NCBI RefSeq assembly: GCF_029633825.1
Contig: NZ_CP090641.1
Coordinates: forward strand, 186,001-250,000
Length of the DNA stretch: 64,000 bases
Reading direction: 5' to 3'
Origin: Burkholderia contaminans
Lineage (GTDB): Bacteria > Pseudomonadota > Gammaproteobacteria > Burkholderiales > Burkholderiaceae
Below the pieces are notes generated by a model. It was not told the origin of the DNA, made no database searches, and saw only the letters and a program-made list of their open reading frames with translations. The first letter of the stretch is position 1. The number at the start of each line of letters is the position of its first letter. The translations under genes and the position numbers were made by a program. Shown here one piece after another: positions 34,336 through 43,795 of the stretch.

Positions 34336-34805
34336 ACCAATTCCTCCAGACAAGGTAATTGACCGCGGCCGCGGCGATCTGCCCGGCGCCGTGCCCCACA
34401 ACGGGACGGCGGCCGGCAGGCTGCCGGGGATCGGTTCGTTCAGACAGGCCCAGGGCCTGTCTTGCGATCGGAGCCCGGCGCGTTACGGCGTTCAGGCGGT
34501 CGGTGGCGGCGGCGCATGGAGCGCCGCGCAAAGTCGGGACCGCGCCTGCTACGGCATGGCGGCGGTCTGCTCGGGTTGATGCGTTGAAGCGGTGATGCGC
34601 TCGCGAAACGGCAGGCGCTTCACGAAGGCGTTGCGTCGCACGCGGGTCACGCATGCGATGAGGGAGGCGTCACGACCGATGCATCGTGGATGTCGCGATG
34701 CATCGGTCGTGCGCATCGGAAACGCGCCGGCTGCCGCCAAAGCGGCGCCCTGCGCGCCAATCCAGCCGGCAGCGGCCACCAATTGGCGGCCGTTGCCGAT
34801 GCGAC
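34336..34805. other. infA-cspA intergenic region with a 16-bp perfect inverted repeat
   Basis: No gene in 470 bases. CACGACCGATGCATCG (34671-34686) and CGATGCATCGGTCGTG (34696-34711) pair perfectly around a 9-base loop. The arms themselves contain the palindrome CGATGCATCG. It lies about 95 bases downstream of cspA. No T run follows on the cspA strand. Confidence 0.75.
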
Positions 34806-35009
34806 TTACTGCGGCGTGATGTTCGACGCTTGCAGACCCTTCGGGCCGCGCTTCACTTCGAAGCTGACCTTCTGGCCTTCGGCCAGGGTCTTGAAGCCCG
34901 TGCCGCGAATTTCGGAGAAATGGGCGAACAGATCGTCGCCGCCGTTGTCAGGGGAGATGAAACCAAAGCCCTTGGTTTCGTTGAACCACTTGACGGTACC
35001 GGTATCCAC
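34806..35009 (-). CDS. cspA: Cold-shock protein CspA family (GTG start)
   Basis: 67 aa, the standard size. The nucleic-acid-binding motifs are KGFGFI (RNP1) and DLFAHF (RNP2, equivalent of VFVHF). The start is GTG at 35009, with AAGGAAGTAATT as ribosome site. Single-stranded RNA/DNA chaperone. Transcribed with a long leader from a promoter near 35156-35184, as is usual for csp genes. Confidence 0.95.
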   Translation of the reverse strand: MDTGTVKWFNETKGFGFISPDNGGDDLFAHFSEIRGTGFKTLAEGQKVSFEVKRGPKGLQASNITPQ

Positions 35010-35155
35010 AATTACTTCCTTAATACAAATGACGAATGATTGAACATGCGCCCGTGAAGGGCACAGAAAGAATCAAAAGAGGGAGAGACCAACGACCGCC
35101 GCACGGAGTGCGGCCAATGATGAGCAATCGAACTTCTTGAACACTTCGGTCATGG

Positions 35156-35184
35156 ACACTACGCGCTAGTGGCCGCTTCGTCAA
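35156..35184 (-). promoter_or_regulatory. cspA promoter with ~140-nt leader
   Basis: On the minus strand TTGACG (35184-35179), a 17-base spacer and TAGTGT (35161-35156). Transcription would begin near 35150, leaving about 140 bases of untranslated leader that includes a CCGCAC-GGA-GTGCGG hairpin (35098-35112). Long leaders are typical of cold-shock genes. Another hairpin, at 35211-35239, lies between kshA and this promoter. Confidence 0.55.
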
Positions 35185-35300
35185 GTCTTTTTGATGCGAT
35201 GCACAAGCATGCCCGCCGCGTGCGCCTTACGCGGCGGGCGTTGCCGGCCGACGGGAAGCATTTCGATACGCCCCCCTTTTTCGGCCGGGCCGCCGCGTTT

Positions 35301-36380
35301 TCACTGCGGCTCGAACACGTGATGCAGCGCCGGGGGCGCGTCACCTTCGCGAATCCGCATCTCGAACGCCTTGCGGGCGACGCTCGTCGGCCGCACGTCC
35401 GCCACGTCCAGGTAGAACTGCGAATACCAGTCGCGCATCTGGTACAGCGGCCCGTCGCCTTCGCACAGCAGCGGGTTGTCGATCCGCGTCTTGCTGTGCC
35501 AGATGTCGACGTCCTCGTAGAACGCGCGCTGCGCTTCCTTCACGTACGCGTTCGCGATCTCCATGTTCTGCGCGTCGGTCAGCCCGGGCACCTTCTTCAC
35601 GATCACGCCGTAGCGCAGCTCGAAGCTGTTCATGTCGATCGGCACATGGCAGTTCAGCAGCACCGAGTGGATCGGCTGCCCGCCGCTCTGCCCCGTCATC
35701 TGCGTGATGTGCACGGCCGGCCCGAAATACGTCGACAGCGCGGTCAGGGCGTCGCCGCCGAGCTTTTCGCTGCGGCCGACCATCAGTTGCGTCGCCTTGT
35801 GATCCTCGAACAGGTTCGCGAAATAGTCGATCGGCGCGCGGTGCACGGTCGCGAAGTGCGCGACGTCCGAGATGTTGTCGACCAGCTCGCGGCAGTTGGC
35901 CTGGATCACCATCTTGTCGACGACCCAGTCCGACCATTCGTCGGAGAAGCACACGTCGAGGCGCGGAATCGCGACCTCCGGCGGCGGCGCGTTGCCTTCC
36001 GGGTCGTTCCACACGAACAGCAGGTTGTTTTCCTCGCAGGTCGGCCATGCGCCGATGCGCGCCTTCGGCGGGATCCGCTTGCAGTACGGGATCGATGCGC
36101 ACTGCCCCTCGCCACTCCACGCCCAGCCGTGGAACGGGCACACGAGGTGGTCGCCCTGCACCGTGCCGAGGCTCAGGTCGGCGCCCATGTGCGGGCAATA
36201 CGCGTCGACGATGTTGACCTTGCCGGTCGAATCGGCGAACGCGGCGAGCTTGCGGCCGAAGGCGTTCAGCGTGTGCGGCTTGCCGTCCTTGAAATCGCGG
36301 GCGAGCCCGAGGCAGTGCCAGCCGCGCGCATAGCGCTGCGCGAGCGGCTGGGCTTCGATCTTGTAAGGGCGTGCGGACAT
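35301..36380 (-). CDS. kshA: 3-ketosteroid 9alpha-hydroxylase, Rieske oxygenase component
   Basis: 359 aa. Rieske [2Fe-2S] ligands Cys62/His64 (YCPHMGADLSLG) and Cys81/His84 (CPFHGWAWSGEGQC). The mononuclear-iron site is the N-x2-D-x2-H-x4-H pattern at Asn169-His180 (DNISDVAHFATVH). Length and the YCPHMGADLS/KARIG patterns match KshA rather than aromatic dioxygenase alpha subunits. With KshB it hydroxylates C9, causing ring-B opening together with KstD. ATG at 36380 has AGGAGTCAACCC. It follows the RND transporter by 67 bases, at the far end of the hsaC-led run. Confidence 0.87.
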   Translation of the reverse strand: MSARPYKIEAQPLAQRYARGWHCLGLARDFKDGKPHTLNAFGRKLAAFADSTGKVNIVDAYCPHMGADLSLGTVQGDHLVCPFHGWAWSGEGQCASIPYCKRIPPKARIGAWPTCEENNLLFVWNDPEGNAPPPEVAIPRLDVCFSDEWSDWVVDKMVIQANCRELVDNISDVAHFATVHRAPIDYFANLFEDHKATQLMVGRSEKLGGDALTALSTYFGPAVHITQMTGQSGGQPIHSVLLNCHVPIDMNSFELRYGVIVKKVPGLTDAQNMEIANAYVKEAQRAFYEDVDIWHSKTRIDNPLLCEGDGPLYQMRDWYSQFYLDVADVRPTSVARKAFEMRIREGDAPPALHHVFEPQ

Positions 36381-36447
36381 GTGGGTTGACTCCTCTTGTG
36401 GAGAGCGCGCGGCGGCCGGCCGCGCGCGGGGGGAATGGGCGCGCCGG

Positions 36448-38910
36448 TCAGCGCATCGGGTTGCCGGATTCGAGCGCGGGCGACGGCTCCAGCGGCGCCG
36501 GAGCCGCCGGCGACGGCTGCTGCTGGTGCGGCACACGGCGCTCGGCCTGCTCGACGCCGAGCCATGCGGCGAGCGCGGGCAGCAGGAACACCGCGCCGAA
36601 CAGGTTCACGAGGAACATGAACGCGAGCAGCACGCCCATGTCGACCTGGAACTTCAACGCGGAGAACGCCCAGGTACCGACGCCGATGAACATCGTGACG
36701 GCCGTGAACAGCCCCGCCGTGCCGCGCTGGCGCATCGCGTCGGCGAAGGCATCCGGCAGCGTCGCGCCGTGGCGGATGTCGTGCTGCAGGCGCTCGTACA
36801 GGTAGATCCCGTAGTCGACACCCACGCCCACGCCGAGCGTGATCACCGGCAATGTCGCGACCTTCAGCCCGATGCCGAGGCGCGCCATCACCGCATTGCA
36901 CAGGATCGACACGAGCGTGAGCGGCACGATGATGCACAGCACCGCGCGCCACGAGCGGAACGTGACCGCGCAGAGCAGCGCAATCGCGCCGAAGATCGAC
37001 AGCAGCATCGCGATCTCCGCGTCGCCGACCGCCTCGTTGGTCGCGGCCATCACGCCGACGTTGCCGCCCGCGAGCCGGAACGCGACGTTCGGCGTCGGGT
37101 TCTCGGCCGCGAAGCGCTTGATCTCGTCGACGATGTGCGCGATGGTCGTGCCTTCGTGGTTCTTCGTGTAGATCAGCACCTGGATCGCCTTGCAGTTCGC
37201 GGTGTTCATCCCGTTGTCGGGGTCGAACGCGTTGGAACCCTGCGTGAGGCCGTCGCTGGAGCGCGGCAGCGCGGCCCAGCGCGGGTTGCCCTCGTTGAAC
37301 GCGGCGATGAACACCTTGCCCTGCGACGACACGCTCGTCACCGACTGCACGCCGGCCACGCCGCGCATGTTCATCTCGAACTTCTCGATCGCGCTCATCA
37401 CCGGGTAATGGAGGCACGCATCGTCGAAGCCGGTCGTCTCGACGATCACCGACAGCACGTCCACGCCGATGTTGTACTGGTGCGTGATCGCCGCGTTGTC
37501 GACGTTGTAGCGCGAGTTCGCGCGCAGTTCAGGCGCACCGGTGCCGATGTCGCCGATCTCCAGCTTGCGCGATTCGAGCGTGCCGTACGCGAGCAGCGCG
37601 AGCGCCACCGCGAACACGCCGAGCGCCGGCGCCGGCCGTGCGAACACCGCGAAGCGCGACCACATCGGGCTGCCGCCGGCCGCCGCGGTGCGCTGCGCAC
37701 GCGCCAGCGTGCCGCGCTCGAGGCGCGTGTACGACAGCAGGATCGGCAGGAACACCTTGTTCGTCACGATCATCAGCAGCACGCCGAGGCACGCGGTGAT
37801 GCCGAGCTCGCGCACGATGTCGATCCTGATCCGCATGATCACCATGAAGCCGAGCGCGTTGGTCAGCAGCGCGACCGTACCCGGCACGAACAGCTTGCGG
37901 AACGCGTCGCGCGCGGCATCGACCGACGACGCGCCGCGCACCAGCGCCTGCTTCCACGCGTTGGTCATCTGCACGGCGTGCGACACGCCGATCGAGAAAA
38001 TCAGGAACGGCACGAGGATCGACATCGGGTCGATGCCGAGGCCAAGCAGCGGCAGCGCGCCGAGGAGCCACACGACCGGCAGCAGCGCGACGACGAGCGC
38101 CAGCACGGTGGTCTTCAACGAGCGTGTGTACGCAAACAGCAGCGCGGCCGTCACGAGGAACGCGAGCGCGAAGAACGCCATCACGCCCGCGATGCCGTTT
38201 TCGACGTCGCCCACCAGCTTCGCGAAGCCGATGATGTTCACGTCGATGCCCTGCTTCGCGTAGCGCGCGCGGATTTCCTCGAGCTGGCGCGCGACCGCGC
38301 TGTAGTCGAGCCGCTTGCCGGTGGCCGGGTCCGTCTCGCGCAGCTCCGCGCGGATCAGCGCCGACTTCAGGTCGTTGCCGACGAGGCGGCCGATCTGCCC
38401 GGAACGCGCGACGTTGCGGCGCACCTTCCCGAGATCGTCCGGGTTCGCGCTCGAGAACTGGCCCGGCACGACCACGTCGCCACGAAAGCCGGCCTCGGTC
38501 ACTTCCGTGTAGTGGACGTTCGGCGTGAACAGCGAGAACACGCGCGAGCGGTTCACGCCGGGGATGAAGAACACGTCGTCGGTCGCATGGCGCAGCGCGT
38601 CCATGAACGTCTGGTTGTAGATATCGCCGTCGCCCTTCCAGCGCAGGCTCACGAGGATCGTGTTCGCGCCGGGGAACGCACCCGCATAGCGGTCGAACAC
38701 CTGCATGTACGGGTGCTGCATCGGGATCATCTTGTTGAAGCCCGGATCGAGCTTCAGGCGCGTCGCGGACAGCCCGAGCGCGAGCGTCACCGCGACGCAC
38801 AGCAGCATCAGCAGCTTGCGCCGGCGGATGATCGTGTCGGCGCAGCGCTCGACGAACGCGGCGAGGCGCGACGCGGGAACGGCTTCAGGGGAGCGTGACA
38901 GGTCGTTCAT
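36448..38910 (-). CDS. RND/MMPL family transporter
   Basis: 820 aa with two six-helix repeats and two large periplasmic loops, the MMPL-like layout. First helix at residues ~35-52 (LLMLLCVAVTLALGLSA); helix bundles at ~250-430 and ~635-790; PVITLGVGVGVDYGIYLYERL is the usual helix-4-like motif with the proton-relay Asp. It is not a classic HAE1 drug pump and no membrane-fusion or TolC partner is nearby. Such transporters with a YCF48-like partner occur beside DUF1302/DUF1329 in hydrophobic-compound clusters. Likely moves steroid or lipid-like compounds; direction unknown. Confidence 0.82.
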   Translation of the reverse strand: MNDLSRSPEAVPASRLAAFVERCADTIIRRRKLLMLLCVAVTLALGLSATRLKLDPGFNKMIPMQHPYMQVFDRYAGAFPGANTILVSLRWKGDGDIYNQTFMDALRHATDDVFFIPGVNRSRVFSLFTPNVHYTEVTEAGFRGDVVVPGQFSSANPDDLGKVRRNVARSGQIGRLVGNDLKSALIRAELRETDPATGKRLDYSAVARQLEEIRARYAKQGIDVNIIGFAKLVGDVENGIAGVMAFFALAFLVTAALLFAYTRSLKTTVLALVVALLPVVWLLGALPLLGLGIDPMSILVPFLIFSIGVSHAVQMTNAWKQALVRGASSVDAARDAFRKLFVPGTVALLTNALGFMVIMRIRIDIVRELGITACLGVLLMIVTNKVFLPILLSYTRLERGTLARAQRTAAAGGSPMWSRFAVFARPAPALGVFAVALALLAYGTLESRKLEIGDIGTGAPELRANSRYNVDNAAITHQYNIGVDVLSVIVETTGFDDACLHYPVMSAIEKFEMNMRGVAGVQSVTSVSSQGKVFIAAFNEGNPRWAALPRSSDGLTQGSNAFDPDNGMNTANCKAIQVLIYTKNHEGTTIAHIVDEIKRFAAENPTPNVAFRLAGGNVGVMAATNEAVGDAEIAMLLSIFGAIALLCAVTFRSWRAVLCIIVPLTLVSILCNAVMARLGIGLKVATLPVITLGVGVGVDYGIYLYERLQHDIRHGATLPDAFADAMRQRGTAGLFTAVTMFIGVGTWAFSALKFQVDMGVLLAFMFLVNLFGAVFLLPALAAWLGVEQAERRVPHQQQPSPAAPAPLEPSPALESGNPMR

Positions 38911-38965
38911 GGAATTCTCTTGTCGATGCGAAACGAACGGGAGCAGGCAGCAGGACGGCCGCGCG

Positions 38966-39937
38966 TCAGGACGGGCTTGACGCAACCGCGCCGGCGAGCG
39001 GCGCAACGCCGGCCTCGCCGCCGAGCAGCAGCGCGCCGTGGCCCATGTCGAGCACGGCCGCGAGGCTCTGCACGCCGCCGAGCTTGCGCACGTCGAAGGT
39101 CAGCCCGCCGTCGCGCGACGCGACGATCGCGCCGCCCTGGCCCACCAGCACGAGTTCGCCGTCGGCGAGCTGGGTCGCGCCGAAGTACGACACCGGCACG
39201 TGGCTGTCGACGTGCGTCCAGGTCGCGCCGCGATCGGTGCTGCGCACCACGTTGCCGCGCATCCCGTACGCGACCCAGTCGCCGTTCGCGAGCATCAGTG
39301 CGCCGAACAGCGAACCGGCGTACGGCGACGGCAGCTTGTCCCACGTCGCGCCGTTGTCGGTCGAGCGCAGCAGCGTGCCGCTCTCGCCCGCGACCAGCAG
39401 GGTGCCGTGGCCGTCGCCGACGATCGCGTTCAGGTGACGATCGCCGGCCGGCGTCTTCACGGTCTGCCAGTTCAGGCCCGCATCGTCCGAGCGCAGCAGC
39501 TGGCCGAAGCTGCCGGCCGCGAACAGCGGGCCGTCGGCCGTGCCCCATATGGACAGCAGCGGATCGGAATGGGCGTGGTCCGTGTGCACTTCGCGCCAGT
39601 GCAGGCCGGCGTCGTCGCTGCGCACGATCCTGCCGTCGTGGCCGACCGCGATGCCGAGCGTCGGCGTGATGAAGCGCACCTGCGTGAGCGTCGATGCCTG
39701 GCCGGGTGTGATCGCGGCCGGCCGCCAGTGGGCGCCCGCGTCGTCGCTGAGCAGGATCACGCCGCGTTCGCCGACCGCGGCGATGCGCGCGCCGGCCCGG
39801 GCGAGCCCGTTGACCTGCAGCCGGTCCGCATGGATCGCGGTGACCGGGAACGCCGGCAGCGGGCGCGGCGAAAACGCGAACAGCGCGGCGCCGAGCACGA
39901 GCGCCGACATCGCGAGTCCGGGCAAAGTTCGTTTCAT
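38966..39937 (-). CDS. YCF48/BNR-repeat exported beta-propeller protein
   Basis: 323 aa. N-terminal signal or anchor (MKRTLPGLAMSALVLGAALFAF). About six repeats of the BNR/sortilin type follow: SDDAGAHW, SDDAGLHW, SDDAGLNW, STDNGATW, STDRGATW and SRDGGLTF, which make a beta-propeller as in photosystem-II assembly factor YCF48. CAGGAGACAAGCG precedes the ATG. It directly precedes the RND gene and is probably its periplasmic partner. Exact role unknown. Confidence 0.85.
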   Translation of the reverse strand: MKRTLPGLAMSALVLGAALFAFSPRPLPAFPVTAIHADRLQVNGLARAGARIAAVGERGVILLSDDAGAHWRPAAITPGQASTLTQVRFITPTLGIAVGHDGRIVRSDDAGLHWREVHTDHAHSDPLLSIWGTADGPLFAAGSFGQLLRSDDAGLNWQTVKTPAGDRHLNAIVGDGHGTLLVAGESGTLLRSTDNGATWDKLPSPYAGSLFGALMLANGDWVAYGMRGNVVRSTDRGATWTHVDSHVPVSYFGATQLADGELVLVGQGGAIVASRDGGLTFDVRKLGGVQSLAAVLDMGHGALLLGGEAGVAPLAGAVASSPS

Positions 39938-40087
39938 CGCTTGTCTCCTGTGTCTGCGTTCGACGACGGTTCGCGCCATCGCACTTACCGTCGTCGCCTG
40001 CAAGGCTCCGGGCCTTCGGTCGTTGCCGCGGCCTCGAATGGTCCTGAATGGCGGGCAGCCTGAACACCGCGGCCCGTCCGCGTGCCG

Positions 40088-41293
40088 CTACGCGCCGACT
40101 TCGAACAGCGCGGCGGCACCCATCCCGCCGCCGATGCACATCGTCACGACCGCGTGCCGCACGCCGCGCCGCGCGCCTTCGAGCAGCGCGTGCATCGTCA
40201 TCCGCGTACCCGACATCCCGAACGGATGGCCGAGCGCGATCGCTCCGCCATCGACGTTCAGCCGGTCGTCGGGAATGCCGAGCGTGTCGCGGCAGTACAG
40301 CGCCTGGCACGCGAATGCCTCGTTCAGCTCCCACAGCCCGATGTCGCCGACGGTCATCCCGAAGCGAGCCAGCAGCTTCGGAATCGCGAACACGGGGCCG
40401 ATGCCCATCTCGTCCGGCTCGCAGCCGGCCACCGCGAGGCCGCGGAACGCACCGAGCGGCGTCAGCCCACGGCGCACCGCCTCGCTGCGCGACATCACGA
40501 CCACGGCCGCTGCGCCGTCCGACAGCTGCGACGCATTGCCGGCCGTGACGAACGCGCCCTGCTCGACGACCTTGCCGCCGCTCCACGACGGTTTCAGCCC
40601 CGCGAGCCGCTCGGCCGTCGTGTCGGCGCGCACGCCTTCGTCGCGCGCGGCATTCACGTCCTCGTAACCGGCCGGGTTGCCTTCCTTGTCGAACAGCGCG
40701 CGCCGCACGTCGAGCGGCGCGATTTCCGCGTCGAAGCGGCCGGCCGCCTGGGCGTCGGCCGTGCGCTGGTGGCTCTGCAGCGCGAATTCGTCCTGTGCGG
40801 CGCGCGAGATCCCGTAGCGGCGCGACACGATCTCGGCCGTTTCCATCATCGCCATGTACGCAGCCGGCTGATGGTCGAGCACGGCCTGCGAGCGCGCGCG
40901 ATACACGTTCTTGTGCTTGTTCTGCGTGAGCGAGATCGACTCGACGCCACCCGCGACGACGATCCGTGCGTCGCCCGCGCCGATGCTGCGCGCGGCGCTC
41001 GCGATCGACATCAGGCCCGACGAGCACATGCGGTCGATCGCCATGCCGGGCACCGACGCTGGCAGCCCGGCCGCCGCGGCCGACAGGCGGCCGATGTTGT
41101 AGCCCTGCGTGCCCTGCTGCGCGGCGCAGCCGATCAGCACGTCGTCGACGTCGGCTGGCGCGACGCCCGCGCGTTCGAGTGCGGTGCGCACGACGTGGCC
41201 GCCCAATGCGGGCGCCTCGGTATCGTTGAACATGCCGCGAAACGCCTTGCCGATCGGCGTGCGCGCAACGGAAACGATGACTGCGTCTTCCAT
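40088..41293 (-). CDS. Acetyl-CoA C-acyltransferase (thiolase)
   Basis: 401 aa degradative-type thiolase. Nucleophile Cys90 in [21 protein letters not shown], His in [14 protein letters not shown] and the second Cys in [13 protein letters not shown]. It is not the side-chain FadA5 type nor the FadA6 type found nearby, so it may thiolyse another CoA ester in C/D-ring breakdown or feed acetyl-CoA metabolism. It follows the MaoC gene by 17 bases; 150 bases separate it from the YCF48-like gene, with no clear terminator. Confidence 0.9.
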   Translation of the reverse strand: MEDAVIVSVARTPIGKAFRGMFNDTEAPALGGHVVRTALERAGVAPADVDDVLIGCAAQQGTQGYNIGRLSAAAAGLPASVPGMAIDRMCSSGLMSIASAARSIGAGDARIVVAGGVESISLTQNKHKNVYRARSQAVLDHQPAAYMAMMETAEIVSRRYGISRAAQDEFALQSHQRTADAQAAGRFDAEIAPLDVRRALFDKEGNPAGYEDVNAARDEGVRADTTAERLAGLKPSWSGGKVVEQGAFVTAGNASQLSDGAAAVVVMSRSEAVRRGLTPLGAFRGLAVAGCEPDEMGIGPVFAIPKLLARFGMTVGDIGLWELNEAFACQALYCRDTLGIPDDRLNVDGGAIALGHPFGMSGTRMTMHALLEGARRGVRHAVVTMCIGGGMGAAALFEVGA

Positions 41294-41310
41294 GTGTCTG
41301 CTCTCTGAAT

Positions 41311-41799
41311 CTAGAAGTAATAGCGGCTGATCGTGTCGGCCACGCAGCCGGGCTTCGCTTCGCCGTCGATCTCGACGGTCACGCGAATCCATGCCTGCAC
41401 GCCGCCCTCGAGCGGCTCGACACGCAGCAGCTCGCCGACGCCGCGCACACGCGCACCGACCTTCACCGGCGCGGGGAAACGGATCTTGTCGCAGCCGTAG
41501 TTGACGCCGAGCCGCGCGCCGTCGATCCGCACGATCTGCGGCAGGAAGTAATTGACGAGCGACAACGTCAGGTACCCATGCGCGATACACGCGCCGAACG
41601 GACCGTCCTTCGCGCGCTCCGGGTCGACGTGCACCCATTGGTGGTCGCCCGTTGCGTCGGCGAAACCGTCGATGCGGATCTGTTCGATCGCGAGCCATGC
41701 GCTCGCGCCGAGCGTGTCGCCGACGGCCTCGGCCAGTTCGCCGGGATGCGCGAACACGCGGGGCGTCGCGAGCACGAGGTCGAGGGTCGTGCTCATCAT
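41311..41799 (-). CDS. MaoC-like hydratase, 162 aa
   Basis: Single hot-dog fold enoyl-CoA hydratase-like protein. Seen: the R-hydratase motif [36 protein letters not shown] with the Asp-His dyad, followed by [16 protein letters not shown]. Resembles NodN/Rv0130-type MaoC proteins. Its ATG-ATG start overlaps the ipdF stop. Probably hydrates an unsaturated CoA ester of the C/D-ring pathway; not assigned to a step. Confidence 0.87.
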   Translation of the reverse strand: MMSTTLDLVLATPRVFAHPGELAEAVGDTLGASAWLAIEQIRIDGFADATGDHQWVHVDPERAKDGPFGACIAHGYLTLSLVNYFLPQIVRIDGARLGVNYGCDKIRFPAPVKVGARVRGVGELLRVEPLEGGVQAWIRVTVEIDGEAKPGCVADTISRYYF

Positions 41800-42596
41800 G
41801 CGTGCTGGCTGCTGACCGACAGCACTTCGCCCGTCATGTACGACGCGTAATCGCTTGCAAGGAACACCATCACGTTCGCGACCTCCCAGACTTCGGCGGC
41901 GCGCCCGAAGGCTTCGCGCGACGCCAGTTGATTCAGCAAGTCGGCCGGGGCCGACTTCTTCAGAAAATCGTGCATCGCGATGCTCGGCGCGACCGCGTTG
42001 ATGCGCACGCCGTATGGCGACGCCTCGAGCGCCGCGCAGCGCGTGAGCGCCATCACGCCCGCCTTCGCGGCCGCGTAGTGCGCCTGTTCCGCCTGTGCGC
42101 GCCAGCCGAGCACCGATGCGTTGTTGACGATCGCGCCGCGGCCTCGGGCCTGCATGTGCGGCAGCATCGCGCGCGTCATCCGGAACGTCCCGGTCAGGCT
42201 AATGTCGATCACGCGTGACCATTCGGCATCGTCCATATCGACGATGCGGGTCGAGCCGCCGAGCCCGGCGTTGTTGATCAGCACGTCGACGCCGTCGAGC
42301 TGGTCCTGCGCTTGCGCGACCAGCGCCTGCACGTCGGCCTCGACCGCGACGTTGCACAGCCGGCCGTAGACCTGTTGCAGCCCCGTTTCGGCACGCAGCG
42401 TCTCGACCGCCTGCTCGAGGCGCTTTTCGTGGATGTCGGAGATGAACAGCGCGCGGCAACCTTCTTCCGCGCAGCGGCGCGCGGCCGCGAAGCCGATGCC
42501 GGCACCGGCGGCGGCCGTGATCAGCACGGATTTGCCGGCGAGCAGCTGGTGGCCCGGCACGTAGGCCGGCGCTTTCTGGATCTGGGGTTCGGTCAT
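41796..42596 (-). CDS. ipdF: SDR oxidoreductase, IpdF-like (5-OH-HIP dehydrogenase type)
   Basis: 266 aa. The SDR motifs are unusual and match Ipd[17 protein letters not shown] in place of TGxxx[38 protein letters not shown], and a C-terminus [17 protein letters not shown] recognise these stretches as closely similar to mycobacterial IpdF, which oxidises the 5-hydroxyl of the CoA-activated C/D-ring propionate. As in mycobacteria, it is adjacent to a fadE30-like gene. Its start overlaps the fadE stop by four bases. Confidence 0.85.
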   Translation of the reverse strand: MTEPQIQKAPAYVPGHQLLAGKSVLITAAAGAGIGFAAARRCAEEGCRALFISDIHEKRLEQAVETLRAETGLQQVYGRLCNVAVEADVQALVAQAQDQLDGVDVLINNAGLGGSTRIVDMDDAEWSRVIDISLTGTFRMTRAMLPHMQARGRGAIVNNASVLGWRAQAEQAHYAAAKAGVMALTRCAALEASPYGVRINAVAPSIAMHDFLKKSAPADLLNQLASREAFGRAAEVWEVANVMVFLASDYASYMTGEVLSVSSQHA

Positions 42597-43795
42597 GCGT
42601 TACCTCGCGGTTCTCTCGGCATGCCGAGCCCGCGCTCGGCCATGATGTTGAGCTGGATTTCGTTGGTGCCCGCGTAGATCGTGTCCGCGCGGGAGAACAG
42701 GAATACGCGCTGCAGATGGGTGAGTTTTTCGTCGGCCGGATCGATCACGTTCGCGCGGGCTCCCAGTGCATCCATCGCGAGCTGGCCGAGGTCGCGGTGC
42801 CAGTTCGACCAGAAATACTTGTAGATCAGCGCCTCGCGACGCAGCGGCGTGCCGGCGCCGGCATCGGTGTCATCCGCGCCGGACAGCATCCGCAGCGCGT
42901 TGTAGCGCATCACGCGAAGCCCGGCCCACGCGCGGCCGATCCGCTGGCGCAGCACCGGGTCGCGGTCCGCGCCCGATTCGCGCGCGGCGTCGATCACCCA
43001 TTCGAGCTCGCGGACGAACTGCATCTGCTGGCCGAGCGTCGACATCCCGCGCTCGAAGCCGAGCAGCGTCATCGCGATCCCCCAGCCGTCGCCGGGTGCG
43101 CCGACGAGGTCGCGGGCTTGCGCTCGCGCGCCGTCGAAGAACACTTCGTTGAATTCGGCGCCGCCGTTGAGCTGTTTGATCGGCCGGATCTCGATGCCCG
43201 GCTGGTCGAGCGGCATCAGCAGGAACGACAATCCCTTGTTGCCCTTCGACGCCGGGTCGGTACGCGCGAGCACGAAGATCCAGTCGGAATCGTGTGCGAG
43301 CGACGTCCAGACCTTCTGGCCGGCCACGCGCCACGTGCCGTCCGCATCCTGTTCGGCACGCGTGCGCACGTTGGCCAGGTCCGAACCCGCGCCCGGTTCC
43401 GAATAGCCCTGGCACCAGAACTGCGTGCCCGCCAGGATGCCGGGCAGGAAGCGCGCGCGCTGGTCGTCGGTGCCGCATGCGACGAGCGTCGGCCCGAGCA
43501 GCCCTTCGCCGATGTGCCCCATCCGACCGGGGCCGCCTGCGCGTGCATATTCCTCGTGGAAGATCACCTGTTCGGCAACAGAGAAGCCGCGCCCGCCGGC
43601 GTCCGTCGGCCAGCCGAGCCCGGTCCAGCCGCCCTTCGCCAGTTCCTGCTCCCACGCCTTGCGCAGCTCGGGCCACGCTTCCTCGTCGCCTGGGCCGCCG
43701 CGGTATTTCAGGCATGCGAAGTCGCCGGTCAGGTGCGATTGCACCCAGTCGGCCACTTCGTGCCGCAATTGCTGTTCGCGCGTCTCGCTGTTCAT
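42593..43795 (-). CDS. fadE30: Acyl-CoA dehydrogenase, FadE30-like
   Basis: 400 aa. Seen: GWTGLGWPTDAGGRG, CQGYSEPGAGSDLANVRTRA (substrate and FAD loop), VAGQKVWTSLAHDSDW and IYAGTNEIQLNIMAERGLG. The usual MCAD catalytic Glu position (IYEGT) is Ala, so the base is probably the Glu in GFERG, as in the isovaleryl-CoA dehydrogenase class. Adjacent to ipdF as fadE30 is in mycobacteria, where it dehydrogenates the HIP-CoA side chain. Overlaps the preceding ACAD gene by four bases. Confidence 0.82.
   Translation of the reverse strand: MNSETREQQLRHEVADWVQSHLTGDFACLKYRGGPGDEEAWPELRKAWEQELAKGGWTGLGWPTDAGGRGFSVAEQVIFHEEYARAGGPGRMGHIGEGLLGPTLVACGTDDQRARFLPGILAGTQFWCQGYSEPGAGSDLANVRTRAEQDADGTWRVAGQKVWTSLAHDSDWIFVLARTDPASKGNKGLSFLLMPLDQPGIEIRPIKQLNGGAEFNEVFFDGARAQARDLVGAPGDGWGIAMTLLGFERGMSTLGQQMQFVRELEWVIDAARESGADRDPVLRQRIGRAWAGLRVMRYNALRMLSGADDTDAGAGTPLRREALIYKYFWSNWHRDLGQLAMDALGARANVIDPADEKLTHLQRVFLFSRADTIYAGTNEIQLNIMAERGLGMPREPRGNA

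Noticed and set aside
35211..35239. 10-bp stem GCCCGCCGCG/CGCGGCGGGC after kshA as a terminator
   Set aside because: Stem is good but no T run follows on the kshA strand; mentioned only in the cspA promoter entry.
36379..38898. 839-aa plus-strand frame opposite the RND gene
   Set aside because: Shadow frame with extreme Arg/His content; the minus strand has clear membrane helices.
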